Assembly: GCA_032718475.1 (NCBI GenBank) | Contig: JAUCBJ010001457.1 | Location: 1-64,000 of the forward strand | Direction of reading: 5' to 3' | Source of the DNA: Nemertoderma westbladi | Lineage: Eukaryota; Xenacoelomorpha; Nemertodermatida; Nemertodermatidae | Length of the DNA: 64,000 bases | In this document: piece after piece, positions 53,601-64,000 of the stretch | Position numbering within the stretch: the first letter of the stretch is position 1 | How the letters are laid out: every line of letters begins with the position of its first letter | Position numbers and translations under genes: made by a program | Notes under the pieces: model-generated | What the model was told of the DNA's origin: nothing | The model's input: only the letters and a program-made list of their open reading frames with translations | Databases searched by the model: none

Positions 53601-56600
53601 ATAAATAGGGAGAGGGGGGAATAAATAGGGAGAGGGGGAAATAAATAGGGAGAGGGGGAATAAATAGGGAGAGGGGAATAAATAGGGAGAGGGGGAATAA
53701 ATAGGGAGAGGGGGAAATAAATAGGGAGAGGGGGGAATAAATAGGGAGAGGGGGAATAAATAGGGAGAGGGGGGAAATAGATAGGGAGAGGGGGAATAAA
53801 TAGGGAGAGGGGGAAATAAATAGGGAGAGGGGGAATAAACAGGGAGAGGGGGAATAAATAGGGAGAGGGGGAATAAATAGGGAGAGGGGGGAATAAATAG
53901 GGAGAGGGGGAATAAATAGGGAGAGGGGGAAATAAATAGGGAGAGGGGGAAATAAATAGGGAGAGGGGGAAATAAATAGGGAGAGGGGGAATAAACAGGG
54001 AGAGGGTGAAATAAATAGGGAGAGGGGGAAATAAATAGGGAGAGGGGGAAATAAATAGGGAGAGGGGGAATAAACAGGGAGAGGGGGAATAAATAGGGAG
54101 AGGGGGAATAAATAGGGAGAGGGGGGAATAAATAGGGAGAGGGGGAATAAATAGGGAGAGGGGGAAATAAATAGGGAGAGGGGAAATAAATAGGGAGAGG
54201 GGGAAATAAATAGGGAGAGGGGGAATAAACAGGGAGAGGGGGAAATAAATAGGGAGAGGGGGAAATAAATAGGGAGAGGGGGAAATAAATAGGGAGAGGG
54301 GGAATAAACAGGGAGAGGGGGAATAAATAGGGAGAGGGGGAAATAAATAGGGAGAGGGGAATAAACAGGGAGAGGGGGAATAAATAGGGAGAGGGGGAAT
54401 AAATAGGGAGAGGGGGAAATAAATAGGGAGAGGGGGAAATAAATAGGGAAAGGGGGGAATAAATAGGGAGAGGGGGAATAAATAGGGAGAGGGGGAATAA
54501 ACAGGGAGAGGGGGAATAAATAGGGAGAGGGGGAAATAAATAGGGGGAGGGGGAAATAGATAGGGAGAGGGGAATAAAAGGGAGAGGGGGAATAAATAGG
54601 GAGAGGGGGAATAAATAGGGAGAGGGGGAAATAAATAGGGAGAGGGGGAAATAAATAGGGAGAGGGGAATAAACAGGGAGAGGGGGAATAAATAGGGAGA
54701 GGGGGAATAAATAGAGAGAGAGGGGAAATAAATAGGGAGAGGGGGAAATAAATAGGGAGTGGGGGAATAAATAGGGAGAGGGGAAATAAATAGGGAGAGG
54801 GGAATAAATAGGGAGAGGGGGAATAAATAGGGAGAGGGGGAAATAAATAGGGAGAGGGGGAATAAATAGGGATAGGGGGAAATAAATAGGGAGAGGGGGA
54901 AATAAATAGGGAGAGGGGAAATAAATAGGGAGAGGGGGAATAAACAGGGAGAGGGGGAAATAAATAGGGAGAAGGGGGAAATAAATAGGGAGAGGGGGAA
55001 TAAACAGGGAGAGGGGGAATAAATAGGGAGAGGGGGAATAAACAGGGAGAGGGGGAATAAATAGAGAGAGGGGGAAATAGATAGGGAGAGGGGGAATAAA
55101 TAGGGAGAGGGGGAATAAATAGAGAGAGGGGGAATAAATAGGGATAGGGGGAAATAAATAGGGAGAGGGGGGAATAAATAGGGATAGGGGGAATAAATAG
55201 AGAGAGAGGGGGAAATAAATAGGGAAAGGGGGAAATAAATAGGGAGAGGGGGAATAAATAGGGAGAGGGGGAAATAGATAGGGAGAGGGGGGAATAAATA
55301 GGGAGAGGGGGAATAAACAGGGAGAGGGGGAATAAATAGGGAGAGGGGGAATAAACAGGGAGAGGGGGAATAAATAGAGAGAGGGGGAAATAGATAGGGA
55401 GAGGGGGAATAAATAGGGAGAGGGGGAATAAATAGAGAGAGGGGGAATAAATAGGGAGAGGAGGGAATAAATAGGGAGAGGGGGAATAAATAGGGAGAGG
55501 GGGAAATAAATAGGGAGAGGGGGAATAAATAGAGAGAGTGGGGGAAATAAATAGGGGGAGGGGAAATAAATAGAGAGAGGGGGAAATAAAAAGGGAGAGG
55601 GGGGAAATAGATAGGGAGAGGGGGGATAAATAGAGAGAGTGGGGGAAATAAATAGGGAAAGGGGGAATAAATAGAGAGAGAGGGGAAATAAATAGGGAGA
55701 GGGGGAATAAATAGGGAAAGGGGGAATAAATAGAGAGAGAGGGGAAATAAATAGGGAGAGGGGGAATAAATAGGGAAAGGGGGAAATAAATAGGGAAAGG
55801 GGGAAATAAACAGGGAGAGGGGGAATAAATAGAGAGAGTGGGGGAAATAAATAGGGGGAGGGGAAATAAATAGAGAGAGGGGGAAATAAAAAGGGAGAGG
55901 GGGGAAATAGATAGGGAGAGGGGGGATAAATAGAGAGAGTGGGGGAAATAAATAGGGAAAGGGGGAAATAAACAGGGAGAGGGGGAATAAATAGAGAGAG
56001 TGGGGGAAATAAATAGGGGGAGGGGAAATAAATAGAGAGAGGGGGAAATAAAAAGGGAGAGGGGGGAAATAGATAGGGAGAGGGGGGATAAATAGAGAGA
56101 GTGGGGGAAATAAATAGGGAAAGGGGGAATAAATAGAGAGAGAGGGGAAATAAATAGGGAGAGGGGGAATAAATAGGGAAAGGGGGAATAAATAGAGAGA
56201 GAGGGGAAATAAATAGGGAGAGGGGTAATAAATAGGGAAAGGGGGAATAAATAGAGAGAGAGGGGAAATAAATAGGGAGAGGGGGAATAAATAGAGAGAG
56301 TGGGGGAAATAAATAGGGAAAGGGGGAATAAATAGAGAGAGGGGGGAAATAAATAGGGAGAGGGGGGATAAATAGGGAAAGGGGGAAATAAATAGGGAGA
56401 GGGGGAATAAATAGGGAGAGGGGGGAATAAATAGGGAGAGGGGGAATAAATAGGGAGAGGGGGAAATAAATAGGGAGAGGGGGGAAATAAATAGGGAGAG
56501 GGGGAATAAATAGGGAGAGGGGGAATAAATAGGGAGAGGGGGGAATAAATAGGGAGAGGGGAAATAAATAGGGAGAGGGGAAATAAATAGGGAGAGGGGG

Positions 56601-56688
56601 AAATAAATAGGGAAAGGGGGAAATAAATAGGGAGAGGGGGAATAAATAGAGAGAGGGGGAAATAAATAGGGAAAGGGGGAAATAAATT
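50640..56688. repeat. 6-kb G-rich satellite with an AATAAA in almost every unit (about 300 units)
   Basis: Unit GGGAGAGGGGGAAATAAATA, 19-21 bp, varying mainly in G and A run length. The plus strand of each unit holds AATAAA and G runs of 3 and 5. The first AATAAA is at 50654-50659, 22 bases after the MATCAP stop. Units with GAGAGAGTGGGGG form longer blocks: one starts near 55531, recurs 300 bp later at 55831, and again at 55993. The minus-strand P-S-P-Y-L-F-P frames are artefacts. Confidence 0.95.
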
Positions 56689-59160
56689 ATGAAATTATAT
56701 CCTCCATTTTAGTTAGAATATATTTTATTATGTCGTGCAATTTTTAAATGTCATCAATTATCAATACATGTTAGGGACAAATCATTAATTATTTCATTTA
56801 ATTCTTCTTTCGCGAAATTAATTAGTTGTTATGGCAACCGATGCTATTTTGAATTAATATTCAATATTTTTACTCAATATATTTCGTCCTCCAGGTTATT
56901 TTCGCTATGTTTTTATTATCAACCTTTCGTCGTTCACTGTTCACTGACGCAAATACCATCTCTGCTAATTATATCGTCACGGCGAGCTAACAATGTTAAA
57001 TAACCGTAGGAAAAGGAACATGTTAGTTGACGCGTTATTCTAACCAAAACAAAATAAACGAAAGTCCACCAAACAAGAAGTCCAACAAGTTCACCGTTTT
57101 ATTTGTAATGGTTATCATAATTTGCATCGATTTTTCCCTCGAGATGGATAAATTTAATTTCACCCAGAGTAACCCCTACATCATCTCGCCCATTTTCTCC
57201 ATTACTTACAACGTTTCTGTGACAATGCCAACTGGCACAAGAAAATTGTGCTAACTGAAAAATTAATCATTTTGCTAGTGCGACCCCTTTCTCCATTTTT
57301 TGCACGATGTTATGTTAAGGTCCAATCAAAAAGTAGCTCATTAACCAATCATTAGCGCCAATGCAATTGGTGTTCCTAATAAGTGTAAGTAAGGATTGGG
57401 AATGTGCCTCCTGTTAATTCTCGATTGTGATTGGTTTAACACTTAACTAAACGAATAGCTTCCATTGGTCATTCATTGAAGTTGCACTATTTCGCACATT
57501 GCTAAGTACAGGTACATAAAGTATTTCAAGAAGAAATAATTAATTAGAGTGGCGGATCACGTTGGAAATAGTAAAAAGTTAATTGTAGAAATTAATTTCG
57601 AAATTAAATAAATATTAATTTCCACAAATACTGAATTCAGGTCACACCAAAGACAACGCACATTCAGGTGAGGAAATGTTAATATTACAATGTTATTGCT
57701 AATGATTTTATATACACATTTCTGATAACGGGTGAATATTTTATTTATTAAAATTAATTCGGTAAATACATTTACTTTCACCTTTCCCTGTATGTAAAAT
57801 ATAGATGATTAAAATAAATAAATAAGTAAATAAATTGTAATAATAATGTTCGCGCTTTTGAAGACCTTTAGCAGTTTAACCTGCCAAAATTTATATGTCT
57901 TTTAGTTAATTAACACACCTTTAGCATACGACAATATTTTATGCTAATAAACAAAACATTAGCCGAAGCCAGCCCATGCGCGATCATTCACCCGATGGAT
58001 CTACACCCGGGAGGCTGAATTCGGATGCTTAGATTTTATTATTGCAGTGTAAGGTTGCAGTGTAAACCTATTGTATTATTCGATAGATCACTAATATGTA
58101 ATTTCTGACAGATATTATTAACTTTCGGGAAATATTAACAGTTCCTTTAGGACGTGGCGCTCTATCTATTTAAACAGAGCTAGGACTTATACTAAACGCA
58201 ACGATAAGGCTTATGATTAAAGTATAAGTCGCATTCTTTAGGAAATGCTTTGTTACCAGTCACATCACACTCACAATCATGCACACTATTCTGCCGACCG
58301 TCAGTATATTTGATCACACATAAAGAGAGCAGCAATTGACTCACGTAGGGTCTGCTAAATAACATTGGATTCAATACACACCACATTAATATAAATCGCA
58401 ATTGTTATGTATAGCCGGTCTCTCTAACCTGTAGTGTATCAAGAAAATTGGGAATTTGGGTGATTTATCCGTATTATCCAAAGAGCAATATTTCCATCAA
58501 CAAATAGGTACAATTAATAACTGACGGTAAATAGCAGTACAAACAATATGATTAGTGCAGTTAAATTAAGTGAGGTAACACCGCCGCCGGTAACAGTTAT
58601 ACTTTCTATAATCTAAGCAGTTTACTAGAGTTCTTACCAAAAAGCCGGTGTTTCTGGCTTAGACAGCAATAACAACAAAGTATCAAGTAAAAGCAGTAAG
58701 ACTGAACACTCTCCTTATGATCGACCGAAAAGCTACACGTCGACAGGAAAAATCGCTCTGATTGGCCCAAGCCAAACAAAGAACCATGCATCCAATGGCT
58801 GTTTCCATGTCAGCAACCAGCTGTTAGATGTCGTAATATGAATCATCACGGCTAAGCTGTGAAAGGTAGTTGGTGCATTACAGGTTTTTTGCCTTACCAT
58901 GTCCGCCAAAACACGTATATAGCAGAATGACTTTTATGTCCGTTAAAACACCTGTAACGGTACCTTGCGGGCGAGGGGAATATATATACAGTTAGAGAAC
59001 CTTTTTAGAGTATTCCAGCGCCTGGGGGGAAACTGGATTGCGAAGCAAAAGGGGCCAGTTATATCCCACAGAAGCTTTTACACCGCTCCCAGAAAATGGG
59101 ATTTACGTCTATAAAATATACAAAATCACAGTTTCTAAAATATAAAAATACTCTAAACAG
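56689..59160. other. Intergenic DNA after the G-rich satellite
   Basis: AT-rich, about 2.5 kb, no supported gene. Open frames such as 57027-57254 show a hydrophobic stretch but no family features, no context and ordinary composition. Confidence 0.55.
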
Positions 59161-60450
59161 TTAGTCTTTCTTGCGCGGACGGCGTTTACGCAGTTTTTTA
59201 AAGCTAGCAAGAGTCTTTTTCTCTTTGGGGCGAGCCACTTTACGAGGAGGGCTATAACTCCTGGGTGAAGGGTGCAATATGATTGCATCAGAAGGTATGG
59301 GATTGCGATCGGTATATCCGCCGGTCGAAGTACCGGGTTGATTGACATCAACGTCCGGGGAGAGGGGTCTAACGGCTTTGAGAGCTCGTTTCAAGACAGC
59401 CGCTCTTACGGGTCCTGTACGAGTGGTCTGCACGAGGGCCGTGGGTGGACCATAAGTAGTTGAGAAACTTCCTTGGTTTAATGGTTCTTTCCAACTCGCG
59501 TTCGCGGGCTCGGTACTCGTAAGGCCGTCGATATACTTCCTGTAACTCGATATGCGTGATTTCTGTTCGACAGAAGCGAATAGATAAGGATGGAACGCAT
59601 AAATTCCTTCGTAAGCGCGTCCAGGATAATAGCGATGGCGCGAATCACGATGTAAATCAGCGTTCGCTTCCCAAGCTCTAATGTAACGTAGTATGATCAT
59701 TTCATCTACGCTTTCCAAATCGCGATTAAAAGGGCAATCGAAACTGGCGTGTCCCTTTAGTGGACAGTGGTGACATTGAGTCATAAATTGAGGGCAAACC
59801 GCAAAAATATGCAAATTATTAAATCTGCAATACGCTCAATAAATTTCCATCGCCGGTTGTTCGTGGAAATAGGAACAGCGGACGTTTGTGTCCATGGGCG
59901 TAACATGGTCTCTCGATGCGCATAACCGACAACGTTGCCGAGAAACATAGTTGGCATGGCGATAATCGTACGCAGTGAGACACTGTGGACCTTGATACCA
60001 TTCTAGGATGTAATCGTTGTCGCTGTTCCGGGCGCGATAGGCTGAATCTCCTCAGATTCTAGTCCTATTGGTTCGTCTTCCCAGTCTGTTACGAATAGAA
60101 TTTTCGTGATCTATTCTCGGTTTATCGTTCCGCCTCCGCTGGGTATGATATTTAAATAGAACCATTTCCCTTTCGGTGTCTACATCGTCCGTATCATGTA
60201 AATCGATAGGATGGCCGGTAGTTAAGAAGTCCATATACGTACCATTACGATGCGTATAGCGAGCGGTTAATTTTCGATAGTCCAATTCACGCGTAAGTTG
60301 CTCTTGGGACATCGGTGGTTCGATATAACGACCATCGTCCTCCGTAATAGTCGGATCGGCTTCACCGCGTATCAAGCTATCCACAAACGCTTGTAAAGGT
60401 AGAGTATATCGCTCTCTAATACCAAGGTCATCTTCTATTAATTCCGTCAT
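59161..60450 (-). pseudogene. Unrecognised 429-codon Cys/His-rich frame interrupted by two TGA codons
   Basis: A single frame runs on the minus strand from the ATG at 60450 to a stop at 59161. It is broken only by TGA at 60054-60052 (codon 133) and TGA at 59838-59836 (codon 205), with 71 sense codons between them. The N-terminal third is acidic. The middle has a Cys/His cluster that spans the second TGA (C-R-L-C, R-C-S-Y-F-H, Y-C-R-F, V-C-P-Q-F, C-H-H-C-P-L-K-G-H, D-C-P-F). The last 60 residues are very basic. Both TGAs could have come from CGA by C-to-T change. I do not recognise the family; a retroelement gag or virus-derived protein is possible, given the BEL/Pao element 1.6 kb upstream on the same strand. 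Confidence 0.55.
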
Positions 60451-62068
60451 ATCTGCTATCTGAGTTTATTAATATTAGTATGAGTCAATATTTAGGCAAG
60501 CGGGCGTCGCTGCCTACTAGTCTTTGACCCCGGACAGTGGGTTTCTCAGCGCCGATGTACCGCTGTCGCGGTGTTTGCGCCAACATGTAGCAACAGCACG
60601 ACAACGATAATCGACACAAGTCCCACCACTGTCCGTCCCAAAGGCTTGAATCCACTTGAGGTTATCTCGGTAGAGTTAGGCTACTTTACAATTGCGATTA
60701 GCTACTGTAAACACACTTTAGTAGTATCATTCACCTATAAATGCACAAATTCCATACAATCATTACTTATTGCACACATGCATGCCATTTGTCCGTTAGT
60801 CAGTGTCTTCCAGAATGTCACGTTATTACTATGTATCCTTGGATACTAATAGTGCGCTATGTATACTCTTATGCTATGCAATGGGGCAAGCTTTTATTGG
60901 TCCTTTAACTTGTTTCTAATTCTAGCGTGGGTGTTGCCATGGTGACATTATGGAAAACTAGCGGTAGAATTAGGGTAATTCTCATGCATACAGATCTGGG
61001 ATGTTATTTAATAGTAATTCTTTAATTGTCAATATCCTCTTTATGCATGATTTTATAAATTTTATCGGCTATTGACTATATGTTGGAGATTCTCGCACTC
61101 TAATACACTCAATATGAATCTCCGCTCCCATGATCTATTAATTACTGGAATTTTGGGAATGTTATAAATTGCACAAAATGACAATTTATGAAATTCATTT
61201 GAATATGAATTTAAATTTATTCCCGTGAATTTTATTATTTGATGTTAAATTGATACAAATTTTATTCCAGAGCATATCTGGGGACTTAGGATCCTTAATT
61301 CTATAAAATAGTCCTTCTAAGAATATCGGTAAATACTGCGATATCTTAATTGACTAGAAATTTTAAAGGATCGAGATTTTACAGATTTTAATAAATATTA
61401 AATTAATATTTAGGATGGGCACCGATTTATTCCAGAACTTGTCTGGGGACGTTAACCACTGATTCTAGAATTTGTCTTTCAAGTATATCGGTGGGTGCCA
61501 CGATATCTTAATCGACTAGAATTACAGATGGTCAAAAGTTTAACAGATTTATTTGCGATTTACGCTACTGTTAGAGGGACATCACGCTACTATATGTATT
61601 ATTTGTTATAAGGTAGAAGAGCAATATCGCACGAAGCAATGTCAGTGTGAAGAGGCAAGTCGTTTCCAAGGTCTACCCAGAGCTTGGTTTAGCCGAGACA
61701 CGAGGATCTGAACTTTGCATTCCTAATACTCTGCCTACCAATAATACTTAAATATAGTAGTGGCTTTATTGTACTTTAATAAGTACGGACATGTCATCTT
61801 ACTATAGTCTCGCATTTATAATATAATACGGACAGTAAGGAAAGAGAAAATAATTACTTCTTGCCGTCGCACTAAATATATATTATAAGTAATTATGTAC
61901 GTAATAAACACTAATATATTGCACTAATCTACTAAATATTCTAAAATAACATTCTACTAAATAAAATTAAAGAAAACGATTATAATAAAATTACGTAATA
62001 ATACATACATAAATATAAAATAAAAACAAATATAAAATGATATAGTCACACACCCACTCCATATGTTA
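60451..62068. other. Stretch between the two-TGA frame and the BEL/Pao frame
   Basis: No gene. Contains a diverged direct duplication, 61262-61426 and 61427-about 61560 (TTATTCCAGA...TCTGGGGAC...GATATCTTAAT). Internal direct repeats of this kind are common in LTRs, so it could be part of an LTR, but I cannot define LTR ends because no second copy is in the window. Confidence 0.45.
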
Positions 62069-64000
62069 TTATGTTATGGAGTCCCTAGATATTTGTCGGA
62101 TTAGGGAAGTGGTCGTAGGAAGAGTATCTTGCCTTCCATAGTTTCCGGACAGTTTTTGGTCTCTTTCCAGTAAACATAAACGACCAGCTGGGTGATTGGG
62201 TTGTCGTGTTACTTTCTCCGCTCCCTTGGCCTGTCTACTCTCCGCCGTGGTAAGATGAGGAGGCCATTCATCTTCTTCTTTACTTAGGGAGTCGGGTCCA
62301 CCTAACCAGCCGGGAGTATCTATCCGTTCTTGAGGAGTCGCTCCTCTGGAAGCGATGTCGGCTAGATTAATCATCTCGGGGCGATGTCTCCATTGATCTT
62401 CATTGGAGTTAATATCGTCATTATCTGAGGAGTATGGTGTTCCCTCAGTTAGTTTGTCCACTTCACTGCTCTCCACTTCCAAACCATTTATCTGGTATAG
62501 TCTTTCTGATGGTAGTCTCTCTTCGAGAGTTCTGCGGGAAGGGCCAGTAAAGTACCAACCTACTCTAGTTCTTACCGCATAGGTTTGTAGTGGCTGCGGT
62601 TGAGCAGGTCGTTTTTCCAATGTCTCGAGCGCCTCGTGCGCGTTTTGGCCGATAAGTATTTGCACTCCAGGATAATCCGTCTGGAATCGAGGTATTTTAA
62701 GTTGTTGGATGCTCTTGTCCTCGTTCCAGTTATAAGGCTCTACTTGGGTATTAGCGAAGTTCTTTATAGCTACCATTTTTACTGACCTTATACTTTGTTC
62801 TCCTAATTTATCCTGTGGGGTGGACAACACACCTACATAGTAATCTGCCGTTAGGGTAGATTTCCAAACCTGCATAATTCCTGACATATTCAATTGAGTC
62901 CGGAACTTGGGTTGTCCAGCAAAGATATCTTCGGCTAGTTCTTGATCGATGAATGTTCCTGTGCTGCCGGAGTCAAGTAGGGCGTTCACTATGTAACTCT
63001 TGTTAAGACCGTGAACTCTTACTTGAACTACAGGAAATTCTCTGATTCCTACGTTGGAAGCTGGAGCTTTCCAAGATGGTTGTTTGTCAAAGGTGGTTGG
63101 GGGGAACTCCGTGTCGGTGTCTTTTTCGTACGTAAGTGCTCGATACACTGCGGTATTTATTAGATAACAGGATTCGTTGGCATCGGAGAATTCGTCCGTA
63201 TAGAATCCTTCCCACTCAGAACTTTGGTCAGTGTCGTTCACATCACTGAATTGGACATGTGATTTGGGCTCACTTACCTGACTCGGGCTGTTTCGTTCGA
63301 ATTCCGTGTGCAACAAGCTATGATGTTTCGCGCCGCACTTAGCACACCTTGCGTCAGAGTAACAGGTTCGCCGCTGGTGTCCGCGTCTGAGACAGTTATA
63401 ACATAACCGCTTATCCCACAGGACTCCACGTCTATCTGCCAGGGATTTCTTTAGGAATTCTACACACGCACTCAAACGGTGGGGCCCGTCGCACAGCGCA
63501 CATTTTGGTTTGATGTTACTCACCTTAACTTGGTTAACGTTCTGCACTCTCGTTCTTTCTTCGGGCTTTCTTCCGTGAATTCTCTTAGGAGACGTAGGAG
63601 GAGTTGTTGTTACCTGTTCTCTCCTGTCACTGGTTCGAGACTTGTATTTACTTACGTCTTTATAGGTCTTGTTGTCATAGTAAGATCGTTCGGTGTCTTT
63701 CCCGCTGTCCTCTTCTTGAGAAGCTTGGCTTTCGCCGTCGTCAGTGTAGCACACTGGTATTATCCTTCTCCTAGAAACGGGTTTCTCACTTACCTTATTT
63801 TCCGATGTTTTCTCTCTGGACTGCCTTATGAGTTGTAATTTTACTTCACTATCTAAGAAGGACATGAGATCAGCCATGGTAGGACTTCGTCGTTGTTGTT
63901 CATTCATGTACAACACTTTCTTGTCCCAGCGCGTACATACTCCACCCTTTGGTAAAGTAGAGACTAGGGCTGCAATGACCATGGAACTCTGATATTCATG
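62069..64000 (-). mobile_element. BEL/Pao retroelement: gag zinc knuckles and protease, with RT/RNase H deleted; open at window edge
   Basis: The minus-strand frame is open from the window end to a stop at 62069; the ATG at 63982 is internal to it. In order: the C-terminal part of gag; three zinc-knuckle-like clusters (C-A-L-C, C-Y-N-C-L-R-R-G-H, C-A-K-C-G-A-K-H-H; about 63310-63500); an aspartic protease of the DUF1758 type with D-S-G-S-T at about 62962-62976; and V-G-W-Y-F-T-G-P (about 62541-62565), which normally leads into the reverse transcriptase. Only about 50 codons later the frame reads W-R-H-R-P-E-M-I-N-L-A-D-I-A-S-R-G (about 62345-62395), which in BEL/Pao lies after RNase H and before integrase. 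The polymerase and RNase H are therefore missing, with the frame kept; integrase is absent too. No 5' LTR is visible in the window. Confidence 0.85.

Noticed and set aside
57027-57254. Small membrane protein gene
   Set aside because: One hydrophobic stretch in a 75-codon frame is not enough; no homology, no splice or poly(A) context.

Overview
This is eukaryotic, animal DNA. The evidence is spliceosomal introns with GT/AG borders, four genes whose orthologues are known from animals (MTMR14, PUS7L, CEP152, and a MATCAP/KIAA0895-type gene), non-LTR and BEL/Pao retroelements, and very large simple-sequence arrays. The style (AT-rich intergenic DNA, BEL/Pao, tRNA-like repeats, many foldback elements, the recurrent octamer TAGGCCTA) suggests a marine invertebrate, but I cannot name a phylum from the window. 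There are no operons or prokaryotic features.

Layout. 0-5 kb: a foldback element and an intact single-exon MTMR14-type lipid phosphatase gene. 5.0-9.8 kb: an 11-bp satellite. 10.4-12.1 kb: a 32-bp satellite. 12.2-14.0 kb: a broken non-LTR retrotransposon. 14.35-17.4 kb: copy 1 of a 3-kb non-coding repeat. 18.6-22.0 kb: a region bounded by inverted repeats, with a decayed DDX1 helicase fragment inside. 22.3-23.6 kb: an inverted pair of tRNA-like repeats. 24.3-28.9 kb: a single-exon PUS7L-type protein whose pseudouridine synthase active site appears lost. 30.2-35.0 kb: a single-exon CEP152/Asterless centriole protein. 35.9-36.7 kb: a second non-LTR fragment. 39.4-43.4 kb: a partial copy and copy 2 of the 3-kb repeat. 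44.4-46.6 kb: two minisatellites. 47.0-50.6 kb: the last five exons of a MATCAP-type tubulin carboxypeptidase, with two palindromic elements in one intron. 50.6-56.7 kb: a 6-kb G-rich array carrying an AATAAA hexamer in almost every unit, starting just after the MATCAP stop codon. 59.2-60.5 kb: an unrecognised Cys/His-rich reading frame on the minus strand broken by two TGA codons. 62.1-64.0 kb: a BEL/Pao gag-protease frame, open at the window edge, in which the reverse transcriptase and RNase H have been deleted in frame.

All four cellular genes are on the plus strand. They do not form one pathway: MTMR14 acts on phosphoinositides, PUS7L belongs to an RNA-modification family, CEP152 works in centriole duplication and MATCAP in tubulin detyrosination. 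The last two share the microtubule cytoskeleton, which may be coincidence. No complete new system is visible. The strongest candidates for new biology are the apparent PUS7L pseudoenzyme with its roughly 500-residue insertion and SUMO-binding-like motifs, the poly(A)-signal array behind MATCAP, the covarying hairpin in the 3-kb repeat family, and the two-TGA Cys/His frame. Gene names come from reading the translations against remembered family features; no search was run.
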